A stretch of 64,000 bases of DNA from Brenneria corticis (GTDB taxonomy: Bacteria > Pseudomonadota > Gammaproteobacteria > Enterobacterales > Enterobacteriaceae): positions 186,001 through 250,000 of the forward strand of contig NZ_KZ819075.1 in the NCBI RefSeq assembly GCF_003115855.1, in the 5' to 3' direction. Positions 17,167-26,454 of this stretch are shown here, piece by piece. The notes under the pieces are model-generated. The model saw nothing but the letters and a program-made list of their open reading frames with translations, had not been told where the DNA came from and made no database searches. Each line of letters starts with the position of its first letter. Within the stretch, counting starts at the first letter, position 1. Made by a program: the position numbers and the translations under genes.

Positions 17167-18039
17167 CTACGCCGTCGCGCGGCAATAGCTCAGGAAACGC
17201 TGCCAAACCGTTGAAATATGTTTCTGGCGATGATGAACCAGATACAGCGTACGCAGCATCTTGGGCAACGGAACGGAGAGTTCCACCAGCGTGCCGATCT
17301 CCAGCTGTTCGGCAATAACGTGGCGCGACAGGCAGCTAATCCCGATACCGTGACGCACCGCATGTTTGATGGCCTCGGAATTGCCCAGTTCCATCACCAG
17401 ATGAAAATGAGGCAGACGCGCCAGCAGCAGATGATCCAGCACTTCCCGCGTTCCGGAGCCGCGTTCGCGCAGGATCCACGGCGCTTCGGCGAGCGACGTT
17501 AGCGTAATGTCCTGTTGGCTGAGAGGATGGGTCGGCGCGCAGAATACCACCAGCTCATCTTCCAGCCAGGGCTGCGTCACCAGATCGGGATGATGGCACG
17601 GCCCTTCAATCAGCCCGAGATCGACCCTGAATTCGGAAACGCCGGTAATCACATCCAGCGTGTTGCCGACATGCAGCTCCAGCGGGATATCGGGGAAATC
17701 CCGGCGATAGCGGGCAATCATTTCCGGTAACAGGTAATTGCCGATGGTGCTGCTGGCATAAATGCGCAACGCGCCGTTGTCGCGGCGAAAAAGCTGTTCA
17801 ATCTCCACCGATTGCTCAAGTAATGACAATGCCTTGGGATAAAGCAGGCGCCCGTGCTCATTCACCACCAGCCGTTTACCAACGCGGTCAAATAACTGAA
17901 CGCCCAACTGTCCTTCGAGATCGGCCAGCGCGGCGCTGACGGCGGACTGGGAGAGCGCGAGCACCACCGAAGCCTGAGTTGTCGAACCGCTTTTCAGAAC
18001 TTCAGTAAAAACTTCTAACTGGCGTAAGGTAATATGCAT
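17167..18039 (-). CDS. yeiE: LysR-family regulator YeiE
   Basis: The 290-residue LysR-type regulator has an N-terminal winged helix-turn-helix (LRQLEVFTEVLKSGSTTQAS, then SAVSAALADLEGQLG) and a C-terminal periplasmic-binding-like effector domain. Its position directly after lysP and its sequence match YeiE, which in E. coli and Salmonella is tied to sulfite stress and flagellar gene expression. Its start is divergent from the kgu regulator at 18256, with a 216-bp spacer. Confidence 0.92.
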   Translation of the reverse strand: MHITLRQLEVFTEVLKSGSTTQASVVLALSQSAVSAALADLEGQLGVQLFDRVGKRLVVNEHGRLLYPKALSLLEQSVEIEQLFRRDNGALRIYASSTIGNYLLPEMIARYRRDFPDIPLELHVGNTLDVITGVSEFRVDLGLIEGPCHHPDLVTQPWLEDELVVFCAPTHPLSQQDITLTSLAEAPWILRERGSGTREVLDHLLLARLPHFHLVMELGNSEAIKHAVRHGIGISCLSRHVIAEQLEIGTLVELSVPLPKMLRTLYLVHHRQKHISTVWQRFLSYCRATA

Positions 18040-18255
18040 AATCGGCTTTTATCGAAAATATCTATAGTTGGGAAGATATTAATAAATATCTCTGGAGAAT
18101 TCACGTAGTCAACGGTCCAATCGACGGCCTGTTTTCGCGTTGCGGCCTGGCGTGCGCAAGACCTGCATTACAGTATAGATTCTTTAGACAAGATGGTTTT
18201 TTCTATAACATAGCGCGATGCCGACATCATTGATGTCATGGATCAGGAGCAGTGA

Positions 18256-19287
18256 GTGAACGAACCAATCAGGCGTAAACGTTCTTATGCCACCATTCGG
18301 GATGTCGCCGCCCGGGCCAAAGCGGGAAAAACCAGTATTTCACGCTATCTGGGCGGTGAATTTCATCTGCTGTCGGACGATCTCCGCCAGCGTATTGAAA
18401 ATGCCATACGGGAGCTGGAGTACCGGCCGAATCAGATGGCCCGCAGCCTGAAGCATGGGCGAACCCGGTTAATCGGTTTGATTATCGCCGATATCAGCAA
18501 CCCGTTTTCCGTTGAAGTGCTGCGCGGCGTCGAGGCGGAGGCCAACCAGCATGGCTTTATGACCGTGGTGTGCAATTCGCGCAACAGCATAGAACTGGAG
18601 TGCGAATATCTCAACCTGCTGAATGGTTACCGGGTGGACGGGCTGATCATCAATTCGGCCGGGATCAACGATGCCTTTCTCCAGGCGCTGAAGGCCACCA
18701 CGCTGCCCTTTGTTCTGATCGACAGAAAAGTCGACGATTTCCCCTGCGATATGGTGGGACTGGACAATCCTCAAGCCGCCGCGCTCGCTACCGACCATTT
18801 AATTAACCAGGGATTCGAGGCGCTGCTGTTTCTCAGCGAACCCGCCCGCTATATCAGCACCCGTCAGGAAAGATTACAGACTTTTCATCAGATACTGCAA
18901 CAACATCCCCATATCAGCGCGGAAAGCCATGAGGTGCTGCTGCCCGCCCCCGATGAGATTGAGCGGTTGATCGCCGGGTTCTGCAGCGGGCACCGCGGCA
19001 TGCGCAAAGCGGTGATTGCCGCGAACGGCGTGCTCACCCTGCAGGTGGCTCAGGCATTGAATCGGCTGGGGCTGCACTGGGGAGCGGATATCGGCTTTCT
19101 GAGCTTTGATAACCTGGAATGGGCGGCGCTGGCCGGCAAGGGCATTACCTCGGTTTCCCAACCGACCGCCGAAATGGGGCGCAAGGCGGTAACCTGTCTG
19201 CTGAATAAGCTGGATAATCCCGAACATCCCCCGGCGCAGCATCTGTTCAGCGGCGAATTGATTATCCGCGGCTCCACCTCGCTATAA
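18256..19287 (+). CDS. LacI-family regulator, PtxS-like (2-ketogluconate)
   Basis: The 343-residue LacI/GalR repressor has a helix-turn-helix at about residues 13-35 (TIRDVAARAKAGKTSISRYL), a hinge helix (RPNQMARSLKHGRT) and a ligand-binding domain with LIIADISNPFSVEVLRGVE. The start is GTG, set by AGGAG six nt before it. It converges on a five-gene operon that matches the Pseudomonas kgu genes, whose LacI regulator is PtxS. A palindrome with the ACCGGT core known for PtxS lies in front of that operon. The assignment as PtxS-like rests on this context; the effector (2-ketogluconate) is inferred. Confidence 0.85.
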   Translation: MNEPIRRKRSYATIRDVAARAKAGKTSISRYLGGEFHLLSDDLRQRIENAIRELEYRPNQMARSLKHGRTRLIGLIIADISNPFSVEVLRGVEAEANQHGFMTVVCNSRNSIELECEYLNLLNGYRVDGLIINSAGINDAFLQALKATTLPFVLIDRKVDDFPCDMVGLDNPQAAALATDHLINQGFEALLFLSEPARYISTRQERLQTFHQILQQHPHISAESHEVLLPAPDEIERLIAGFCSGHRGMRKAVIAANGVLTLQVAQALNRLGLHWGADIGFLSFDNLEWAALAGKGITSVSQPTAEMGRKAVTCLLNKLDNPEHPPAQHLFSGELIIRGSTSL

Positions 19288-19301
19288 ATAACCTGCCGCG
19301 C

Positions 19302-19320
19302 TCCCGGCATGGCGCCGGGA
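19302..19320. terminator. Hairpin between the converging regulator and edd genes
   Basis: TCCCGGC and its complement GCCGGGA surround a 5-nt loop in the 53-bp space between two converging stops. There is no T tract, so its termination strength is uncertain. Confidence 0.5.
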
Positions 19321-19340
19321 AAGCGGATGGCGCCGATATC

Positions 19341-21170
19341 TTACCTGACGGCAACCTCCTGCTGTTCGTCATCGTCGGGGAACAGTACCGTGGCGCCCTG
19401 TTCCGCGGTGGAGACATTGCGGCGGAACAGGGAAAAAAGCTCGCGCCCCATCCCCCGGTGCTGCTCTTGCAGATCGGGCTTTTCCGCCGCTCGCCGACCA
19501 ATATCGTCCAATACCTCCAGCCGTCCGGCGAGCGCATCCACCAGCAGCCGATCGCCCGTCCTCAGGCGGGCCAGCGCGCCCCCTTTCGCGGCCTCCGGCG
19601 TTACGTGCAGCGCGGCGGGAATTTTGCCGGACGCCCCGGACAGCCGTCCGTCGGTCACCAGCGCGACCTTATAGCCCGCCTTCTGCACGTTGCCGAGGAT
19701 CGGCATCAATTTATGCAGCTCCGGCATACCGTTGGCCGCAGGCCCGCTATAGCGCACCACGATAACCGCGTCCCTCTGCAGTTCCCCGTTCTTATAAGCG
19801 GCCTCGACCTCATGCTGGGAGTCGAAAACCAGCGCCGGCGCTTCAACCACCCGATGCTCCGGCGCCACCGCGCTGACCTTGATCACCGCCCGCCCCAGAT
19901 TGCCCGATAACAGCTTTAATCCGCCCGAGTCGCTGAACGCCTGCCCCGCCGGGGCAATCACATCCGGCAACCGGGTATCGTCGAGCCGTTGCCAGCATAG
20001 CTTATCGTTATCCACTACCGGCCGGCGGAAATGGGCGCTGAACTCGCCGCAAAACGCCTGCGCATCCCGGTTCAGCAACCCGCGATCGTCGAGATGTTTC
20101 AGCAGCAGCGGCACGCCGCCCGCCTGTTGAAAGGCATTGATATCCGCCGGACCATTGGGATAAACCCGAGCCAGCAACGGCACCACGTCCGACAGATCGC
20201 TGAAATCATCCCAACCAATCTGCAACCCGGCGGCGCGAGCGACGGCGACCAGATGCAGGGTGTGATTGGTGCTGCCGCCCGACGCCAACAGCGCGACCAG
20301 GCCGTTCACCAAGGCGCGTTCGTCGACGATGCGCCACAGCGGGCGGTAGCGAGAGCCTGCGGCAATCTGCGTGGTAATCAGCGACGCGGTTTCCCTGGTC
20401 AACAACTGGCGCAGAGGATCGCCCGGCGCGACAAACGCCGAACCGGGCAGCATCAGCCCCATGGCTTCGAACACCAGTTGGTTGGTATTCGCCGTGCCAT
20501 AAAAGGTGCAGGTTCCCGGGCTGTGGTAGGCCTGATTCTCTATGGCCTGCAGCGCTTCGCGCCCGACCTGACGGGCGGCATATTGCTGCCTGACCTGAAC
20601 CTTTTCATCATTGCCGATGCCGGTGCTCATCGGCCCCGCCGGGACGAAGGCCGTCGGCAGATGACCGAAGGACAGCGCCCCCATCAGTTGCCCGGGGGCG
20701 ATTTTATCGCAGATACCGAGCAATAGCGCGGCGTCGAACGCATTATGGCTCAGCGCCACCGCCGTCGCCTGCGCGATGACATCACGGGAAAACAGCGATA
20801 AATCCATACCATCCTGCCCCTGCGTGACGCCGTCACACATCGCCGGCACGCCGCCGGCCACCTGCGCCGAATGCCCCAGCGCGGCGACGGCCGCCTTGAT
20901 CTGCCGCGGATAATCCGCATAAGGCTGGTGAGCGCTCAGCATGTCGTTATAGGCGGTGACAATCGCCACATTGCAGCGGGTCATATCCATCAGGGTCGAC
21001 TTCTGCGACTGCGGGCAGGCGGCAATCACATGGGCCAGATTGCCGCAGGCCAAATGGGTCCGGGGTCTGCCCAGCGCGGCCTGCCGTTGCATCTGCGCCT
21101 CATAGCGCCGGCGGGTTGGCTCACTGCGCTGACGGATCCGCTCGGTGACGCCGCGAATAACAGGATGCAT
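19341..21170 (-). CDS. edd: Phosphogluconate dehydratase (Edd)
   Basis: The 609-residue IlvD/Edd-family dehydratase converts 6-phosphogluconate to 2-keto-3-deoxy-6-phosphogluconate with an Fe-S cluster. It has GGVPAMCDGVTQGQDGM, DKIAPGQLMGALSFGH and PGTCTFYGTANTNQ with the expected cysteines, plus ALLASGGSTNHTLHLVA and the C-terminal VTDGRLSGASGKIPAALHV. Its length and motifs fit Edd and not IlvD. It is the last gene of the kgu operon, 26 bp after kguD. Its product step follows directly on KguD, which makes 6-phosphogluconate. The usual partner eda (aldolase) is not in the window, and another edd copy elsewhere in the genome is possible. Confidence 0.93.
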   Translation of the reverse strand: MHPVIRGVTERIRQRSEPTRRRYEAQMQRQAALGRPRTHLACGNLAHVIAACPQSQKSTLMDMTRCNVAIVTAYNDMLSAHQPYADYPRQIKAAVAALGHSAQVAGGVPAMCDGVTQGQDGMDLSLFSRDVIAQATAVALSHNAFDAALLLGICDKIAPGQLMGALSFGHLPTAFVPAGPMSTGIGNDEKVQVRQQYAARQVGREALQAIENQAYHSPGTCTFYGTANTNQLVFEAMGLMLPGSAFVAPGDPLRQLLTRETASLITTQIAAGSRYRPLWRIVDERALVNGLVALLASGGSTNHTLHLVAVARAAGLQIGWDDFSDLSDVVPLLARVYPNGPADINAFQQAGGVPLLLKHLDDRGLLNRDAQAFCGEFSAHFRRPVVDNDKLCWQRLDDTRLPDVIAPAGQAFSDSGGLKLLSGNLGRAVIKVSAVAPEHRVVEAPALVFDSQHEVEAAYKNGELQRDAVIVVRYSGPAANGMPELHKLMPILGNVQKAGYKVALVTDGRLSGASGKIPAALHVTPEAAKGGALARLRTGDRLLVDALAGRLEVLDDIGRRAAEKPDLQEQHRGMGRELFSLFRRNVSTAEQGATVLFPDDDEQQEVAVR

Positions 21171-21196
21171 ACCCTTACTCCTCCTCTCCTGGCTGA

Positions 21197-22177
21197 TTAT
21201 CCGCCAACGCGGGCGGTGGGATTGACGCAGTTTTGCGCGACGTCGCCCTGCAAGGCGGCGAACAGATTGTCTACGGCGCAGCGCACCATCGCATAGCGCG
21301 TTTCATGGGTCGCGGAACCGATATGGGGCAAGGCGACCACATTCGGCAGCGACAGCAGCGGAGAGTCGGCAGGCAGCGGCTCCTGCTCGAACACATCCAG
21401 CCCGGCGCCTCTGATAACCCCCTGCTGCAGCGCCTCAATCAGCGCCGCCTGGTCAACAATTTTTCCGCGCGAACCGTTGATCAAAAAGGCGCTGGACTTC
21501 ATCTTGCGCAGCTGTTCCTTGCCGATGAATTTGGTGGTTTCCGGCAGCAGCGGCAGCACCACGCAGACAAAATCGGACTGCGCCAGCAGTTCATCCAGAT
21601 CGCGGCGGCGGGCGTGCAGCGTCTGTTCCGCCAGCGGATGCGCGACGTCGTTGTAATAGAGTACGGACATGCCGAACCCGGCGTGAGCGCGTTTGGCCAC
21701 CGCATAACCGATGCGCCCCATGCCCAGAATACCGATGGTCTTGCCGTTCACATCGGTGCCGTAACAATCAGCGCCGATACTGCGGGTCCAGCGCCCCTGT
21801 TTGACCAGCTCGGCCATTTCAATCGCGCGTCGGGCGCTGTTCAGCACCAGCAAAAAAATGGTATCCGCGGTGGTCTCCGTTAGTACGCCGGGCGTGTGCA
21901 TCAAAAAAATCCCCCGGTCAGTGAGATCCGGCACGCTGAACTGATCGACCCCGACGGATATGGTGGAGATGGCGCGCAGACGCGGCGCCCGATCCAGATA
22001 GGCCGCGGTAATCGGGCAGCTGGCGCCGATTAATCCCTCGGCCTGCTGCAACGCCCGGATGAAATCATCCCGGTTTTCCGCGGTGACGCCATCAAAAAAG
22101 GTCAGGTTGCAATGCTCTTGCAAACGCGCCATCTGGTCGGCGGGGATGTTTTTATACAGTACGACATGCGGTTTCAT
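21197..22177 (-). CDS. kguD: 2-ketogluconate-6-phosphate reductase (GhrB/KguD family)
   Basis: The 326-residue D-2-hydroxyacid dehydrogenase resembles GhrB and KguD. The NAD(P) motif is GILGMGRIGYAVAKRAH. The catalytic residues are Arg in NGSRGKIVDQAALI, Glu in DVFEQEPL and His in LPHIGSATHETRYAM. In the context of a kinase, an epimerase-like protein and a 2-ketogluconate-type transporter, the likely reaction is reduction of 2-keto-6-phosphogluconate to 6-phosphogluconate, feeding the adjacent dehydratase. A general 2-ketoaldonate or glyoxylate reductase (GhrB) is the alternative that the sequence alone cannot exclude. The gap to kguT is 12 bp. Confidence 0.82.
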   Translation of the reverse strand: MKPHVVLYKNIPADQMARLQEHCNLTFFDGVTAENRDDFIRALQQAEGLIGASCPITAAYLDRAPRLRAISTISVGVDQFSVPDLTDRGIFLMHTPGVLTETTADTIFLLVLNSARRAIEMAELVKQGRWTRSIGADCYGTDVNGKTIGILGMGRIGYAVAKRAHAGFGMSVLYYNDVAHPLAEQTLHARRRDLDELLAQSDFVCVVLPLLPETTKFIGKEQLRKMKSSAFLINGSRGKIVDQAALIEALQQGVIRGAGLDVFEQEPLPADSPLLSLPNVVALPHIGSATHETRYAMVRCAVDNLFAALQGDVAQNCVNPTARVGG

Positions 22178-22189
22178 AACACTTTCCTT

Positions 22190-23467
22190 TTAGGCCGCTT
22201 CGGGTTGCGGATGAACGGTTTTGTCGGCGTTGGGTTTGACGATGATGGTCAACAGCACCGAGGCAAACAGCGCGGCGCCCATGAAAATGTAAGAGGCGCC
22301 CGGATTGCCGGTGGCGGCGTTCAGGTGCCCCACAAACCAGGCGCCGATAAAGGAGCCCAGCGCGCCCATGCTGTTGATCAGCGCCATCGCGCCGCCTGAC
22401 ACGTTTTTCGGCAGCATTTCCGGAATGATGGCGAAGAAAGGTCCGTAAGGGGCGTACATGGAAGCGCCGGCGATCACCAGCAGGGTATAGGAGAGCCAGA
22501 AATGATCGGCGCCCAGCAGGAAGGAGCCCAGGAAACACACCGCGCCCAGCAGCAGCATCGGCCAAACGAACAGTTTGCGGTTTTGCATCCTATCGGACAT
22601 CCACGACACCAGGATCATGGCGATGGTGGCGGCCAGATAAGGCACGGAGGTCAGCCATCCCGTCGCCACCATCCCCATATTGGAGGCGTCGCGAATAATG
22701 GAAGGCAGCCAGAGGACAAAGCCGTATACGCCGATGCTCCAGCAGAAATATTGCGCGCAAAGCAGGACGACGTTTTTCGACTTGAACGCCTCCATATAGT
22801 TACGCACCGGCTTAATATTTTTCTGCTCCTCCGCCAGGATCTCGCTCAGGTCATCTTTCTCCTGCTGCGTTAGCCAGCTCACCTGCTGCGGCTTGTCGCG
22901 CACCGTTTTCCACCAGAACAGCGCCCAGAGCACGGCGGGCAGGCCTTCGATAATGAACATTTCGCGCCAGCCCAGCGCCTGGATCAGATAGCCGGAAACC
23001 ACCGACATCCACAGCACCGTGACCGGATTGCCGAGGATCAAAAAGGTATTGGCCCGTGAACGCTCTTTTTTGGTAAACCAGTTGCTGATATATATCAGCA
23101 TGGCCGGCATCACAGCCGCCTCGACCACCCCCAGGGTAAAACGGATAACGATGAGCATCGGGATGTTGCTGACCATGCCGGTCAGGGTGGCGCAGCCGCC
23201 CCACAGCAGCACGCACCAGAAAATCAGCTTTCTGACGCTGCGTTTTTCCGCATAAATCGCCCCGGGGATCTGAAAGAAAAAGTACCCCAGAAAGAACAGG
23301 GAACCGAGCAGGGAGGACATTCCCCTGGTGATGCCCAGATCTTCATTAATCCCCGCCGCCGCGGCAAAGCTGTAGTTGGCGCGGTCGAGGTAGGCCAGGC
23401 TGTAGGTGATAAATATAATCGGCATAATGCGCCACCATCTGGACGGCGCCGGGAGCTTGCTGGTCAT
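22190..23467 (-). CDS. kguT: MFS transporter, 2-ketogluconate type
   Basis: This encodes 425 residues with twelve hydrophobic segments and the anion:cation symporter family motif YLDRANYSFAAAA in the first loop. It is closely like KguT/GudP/ExuT-type sugar-acid transporters. The start MTSKLPAPSR is chosen over an upstream frame because AGAGGA lies six nt before it and the upstream codons overlap kguK. It presumably imports 2-ketogluconate with a proton. The position between kguK and kguD equals the Pseudomonas operon order. Confidence 0.85.
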   Translation of the reverse strand: MTSKLPAPSRWWRIMPIIFITYSLAYLDRANYSFAAAAGINEDLGITRGMSSLLGSLFFLGYFFFQIPGAIYAEKRSVRKLIFWCVLLWGGCATLTGMVSNIPMLIVIRFTLGVVEAAVMPAMLIYISNWFTKKERSRANTFLILGNPVTVLWMSVVSGYLIQALGWREMFIIEGLPAVLWALFWWKTVRDKPQQVSWLTQQEKDDLSEILAEEQKNIKPVRNYMEAFKSKNVVLLCAQYFCWSIGVYGFVLWLPSIIRDASNMGMVATGWLTSVPYLAATIAMILVSWMSDRMQNRKLFVWPMLLLGAVCFLGSFLLGADHFWLSYTLLVIAGASMYAPYGPFFAIIPEMLPKNVSGGAMALINSMGALGSFIGAWFVGHLNAATGNPGASYIFMGAALFASVLLTIIVKPNADKTVHPQPEAA

Positions 23468-23495
23468 ATGCATTCCTCTTGTAGTTCTCTGATGA

Positions 23496-24494
23496 TTATG
23501 CGGATGCCGGTACAACGTCCGCGGCCTGGGACATTTCGGCGTTTAACGCCGCGCGGGTCGGTAAACCTTCGCTGTCGCCGATAACCTGAATGGCGCGGGC
23601 GCCGATAAAATTACCGCGCGCCACCGCCTGGCTTATCGTCATCCCCTCCAGTAAGGCGCTGACGACCCCGACGGCAAAGCCATCGCCGGCGCCCACCGTA
23701 TCCACCACGTTATTCACCCGCAGCGCCGGGACGACGCCTTTTTCACCTTCCGCCGTCTGGTAATAGGCTCCCTCTTCGCCGGTTTTAATCACCACCGCCT
23801 TCACCCCGCCGGTGAGGTAAAAATCAGCAATGTCTTGCGGCGTGGTCAGGCCGGTGAGGATCCGCCCCTCTTTCAATCCGGGCAGCACCACGTCGGCGGC
23901 AAAAGCCAGCTTATTCAGCTGCGCCACCATCTCTTGCGGGGAACGCCACAGCACCGGGCGCAGATTGGGATCGAAAGAGACGGTTTTCCCCCGGGAGCGC
24001 ATCCACTGGGCGGCGTGCGCGGATAGCGCATACGACGACGGCGACAGCGCCGCCGCGACGCCGCTCAGGTGCAGATGGCGCGCGGCGCTAAAATAGGATT
24101 CGTCGAAGTCTGCCAGTGAGAGGCGGCTGGCCGCCGAGCCTTTACGGAAATACTCCACGATGGGATCGGTTCCATTTTCGGCCCGGGATTTCAGCTGAAA
24201 CCCCGTCGGGTAGGCGTCGTCGATGGCTACCGTCTGACAGTCCACCCGCTCTTTTTCCAGCGTCGCCAGAATAAAGCGGCCAAAGGAATCATTGCCCAGG
24301 CGGCTTACCCAGCCGCTTTTTAATCCCAGGCGCGCCAGACCGATGGCGACGTTCAGCTCGGCCCCCGCCGCCCGGCGCACAAACTGCTCGACCTGATGCA
24401 GTTCGCCGGCTTGGGTGGCGACAAACATCATCATGGCTTCGCCGAAGGTTACAACGTCCAGATCCCTGCGCGCATTTGTCGTCGTCATGTTCAT
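23496..24494 (-). CDS. kguK: 2-ketogluconokinase (PfkB family)
   Basis: The 332-residue PfkB/ribokinase-family sugar kinase has the N-terminal GFAVGV/GAGDGFAV catalytic motif near the C-terminus (NNVVDTVGAGDGFAVGVV, where Asp is the base) and the substrate motif RRAAGAELNVAIGLARLG. The family includes KdgK and KguK; neighbours point to phosphorylation of 2-ketogluconate. The ATG overlaps the stop of kguE (TGATG) after an AGAGGT site, so the two are translationally coupled. A role as 2-keto-3-deoxygluconate kinase is the main alternative. Confidence 0.82.
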   Translation of the reverse strand: MNMTTTNARRDLDVVTFGEAMMMFVATQAGELHQVEQFVRRAAGAELNVAIGLARLGLKSGWVSRLGNDSFGRFILATLEKERVDCQTVAIDDAYPTGFQLKSRAENGTDPIVEYFRKGSAASRLSLADFDESYFSAARHLHLSGVAAALSPSSYALSAHAAQWMRSRGKTVSFDPNLRPVLWRSPQEMVAQLNKLAFAADVVLPGLKEGRILTGLTTPQDIADFYLTGGVKAVVIKTGEEGAYYQTAEGEKGVVPALRVNNVVDTVGAGDGFAVGVVSALLEGMTISQAVARGNFIGARAIQVIGDSEGLPTRAALNAEMSQAADVVPASA

Positions 24495-25246
24495 CACACC
24501 TCTTTTAATTTAGTCACGTAGTAGCGGGTCACCTCCGCCAGATCGTCGCCTTCCAGCGGAAACTCGATGCCCCGCGGCGCCTCCGCCGGCAGGCGGCTCA
24601 GCAGCTCGCGCCAGCGGCCGTCGCTGTTATCCAGAGAGACCGCGGCCAGGCGCCCCCCGGCATCGGCCCGGCTGGCCTTGACGTGCACATAGGCCACATG
24701 CTCGGCCAGCGCCGCCGCCGCGGTCAGGGCGTCCTCATCCAGCCAGTGCCAGTTGGCCATGTCGAAGGTCATGGCGATCGGCAGGTTTCCTGCCGCCACC
24801 CGCTCAAAGAAAGCCGCCAGCGGAGCGATGCGTCCGCCCTCCGGCGTTTGATCGTTTTCAATCACCAGTCGGACCGGGAAGTCGCGCAGTACGGCGGGAA
24901 TAGCCGACAGATCGGTATCATCGCGCCAGGTTCCCAGCGGCAGTTTCAACAAGCGGGCCCGCAGGCGCCGCGCATCGTTCAGATGCGCGCGGAGACGCGC
25001 CAGATCGGGTTGGCCGTTTTCCGTCAGCAGAGGCTGCGGCACCGAATAGATCGCAAACAGCCCATGCGCGTCGATTTGCGCCGCCAGTGGTTCCAGTTGA
25101 TCGGTGGATGAGAGCAACTCATGGCGGATCTCTACCCCATCGGCGCCGCCGGCCTGAATAACGGGTAACAGCGCCGCCTGCCCGCCAAGCCGACGTACCG
25201 TATCAATCCCGTAGGCCGAGGTGACGATGACAATATCTTTTTTCAT
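24494..25246 (-). CDS. kguE: KguE-like sugar epimerase/isomerase (TIM barrel)
   Basis: The 250-residue protein has the AP-endonuclease-2/xylose-isomerase-like TIM-barrel fold, with metal-site residues in GVEIRHELL, LVIENDQTPEGG, MTFDMANWHW and VHVKAS. It is the first gene of the operon and corresponds to KguE of Pseudomonas, whose exact role in 2-ketogluconate use is not settled. An AAGGA-type ribosome site precedes the ATG. Cytoplasmic. Confidence 0.82.
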   Translation of the reverse strand: MKKDIVIVTSAYGIDTVRRLGGQAALLPVIQAGGADGVEIRHELLSSTDQLEPLAAQIDAHGLFAIYSVPQPLLTENGQPDLARLRAHLNDARRLRARLLKLPLGTWRDDTDLSAIPAVLRDFPVRLVIENDQTPEGGRIAPLAAFFERVAAGNLPIAMTFDMANWHWLDEDALTAAAALAEHVAYVHVKASRADAGGRLAAVSLDNSDGRWRELLSRLPAEAPRGIEFPLEGDDLAEVTRYYVTKLKEV

Positions 25247-25345
25247 AAGAGTCCTTATTAATCAGTAAAATAGCCCGCATTGGCATCATAACGATTTCTC
25301 AGGGAGGCTATTTATCGACCGGATAACGTTTGGTTAAACAGATTA

Positions 25346-25359
25346 TGGGACCGGTCCCA
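25346..25359. promoter_or_regulatory. Palindromic operator of the kgu operon (PtxS-type)
   Basis: TGGGACCGGTCCCA is a perfect 14-bp palindrome about 100 bp upstream of kguE. The known PtxS operator of Pseudomonas is TGAAACCGGTTTCA, with the same length and the same central ACCGGT. On the minus strand CATAAT overlaps its downstream edge and a weak -35 (TGGATT) lies 18 nt further upstream, so the operator would sit inside the promoter and act as a repressor site. Confidence 0.75.
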
Positions 25360-25530
25360 ATAAAAAATCCACGCTGCATGTGTACAAATATGAAGCGCGT
25401 CACTATTCCATGGGAAAAATGTGTCTTTGGCGGGATGGCGAACGGCCCGGAGTAAATAATTTACCGCTTAACGTCTGGTTAACCGCTCCGACGGTGCCAT
25501 AATGCGTGCGTCATCAAGAGGAAAATCATT

Positions 25531-26382
25531 ATGAAATACATAGGCGCCCACGTCAGCGCCGCCGGTGGCGTAGACCAGGCGGTAATACGAGCCCATGAGC
25601 TGGAAGCGACCGCTTTCGCATTGTTTACCAAAAATCAGCGCCAATGGCAGGCGGCTCCGCTGACCCCGGAGACGATCGCGCGGTTTAAATCCGCCTGTGA
25701 AAAGTATGGCTACACCCCGGCGCAGATTCTGCCGCACGATAGCTATCTGATTAATCTCGGACACCCGGAAGACGCGGCGCTGGAAAAATCGCGCGCCGCC
25801 TTTATCGACGAGATGGCGCGCTGCCAGCAGTTGGGGCTGAGCCTGCTTAATTTCCATCCCGGCAGCCACCTGAAGCAGATTGATGAAGACCGTTGCCTGG
25901 CGCGCATCGCCGAGTCGATCAATATTGCGCTGGCGGCCACCGAGGGCGTTACCGCGGTAATTGAAAACACCGCCGGCCAGGGAAGCAATCTGGGGTTTCG
26001 CTTTGAACATCTGGCCGCCATTATCGCCGGCGTCGAAGACAAAAGCCGCGTCGGCGTGTGCATCGATACCTGCCACGCCTTTGCCGGCGGATATGATTTA
26101 CGCACCAGCAGCGAATGCGACCGAACCTTTGCCGAATTCGAGCGCATCGTCGGTTTTGATTATTTACGCGGCATGCACCTGAACGACGCCAAAAGCGAAT
26201 TCAACAGCCGGGTGGATCGTCACCACAGCCTGGGGGAAGGAAATATCGGTAAAACCGCCTTCAGCTACATCATGAAGGATCGGCGTTTTGACAGTATCCC
26301 GCTGATTCTGGAAACCGTTAATCCGGATATCTGGGCGCAGGAAATCGCCTGGCTTAAGTCGCAGGATCCGCAATCTTGCTAA
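25531..26382 (+). CDS. nfo: Endonuclease IV
   Basis: The 283-residue product is a complete Nfo, an AP endonuclease and 3'-repair diesterase for oxidative DNA damage. It uses three zinc ions in a TIM barrel. Signatures include KYIGAHVSAAGGVDQAV, FHPGSHL, VIENTAGQGSNLG (metal Glu), GVCIDTCHAFAGGYD and HLNDAKSEFNSRVDRHHSLGEG. It has the expected position before the fru genes and converges with fruA across a bidirectional terminator. Confidence 0.96.
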   Translation: MKYIGAHVSAAGGVDQAVIRAHELEATAFALFTKNQRQWQAAPLTPETIARFKSACEKYGYTPAQILPHDSYLINLGHPEDAALEKSRAAFIDEMARCQQLGLSLLNFHPGSHLKQIDEDRCLARIAESINIALAATEGVTAVIENTAGQGSNLGFRFEHLAAIIAGVEDKSRVGVCIDTCHAFAGGYDLRTSSECDRTFAEFERIVGFDYLRGMHLNDAKSEFNSRVDRHHSLGEGNIGKTAFSYIMKDRRFDSIPLILETVNPDIWAQEIAWLKSQDPQSC

Positions 26383-26386
26383 AACG

Positions 26387-26424
26387 AAAAAAGGAGCCGC
26401 TGGTTTAACCCGGCGGCTCCTTTT
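26387..26424. terminator. Bidirectional terminator between nfo and fruA
   Basis: GGAGCCGC (26393-26400) and GCGGCTCC (26413-26420) form the stem. TTTT follows on the plus strand and six T on the minus strand, so the hairpin can serve both converging genes. Confidence 0.9.
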
Positions 26425-26454
26425 CCCTACATCCCTGTATACCGACTCGTCCTG

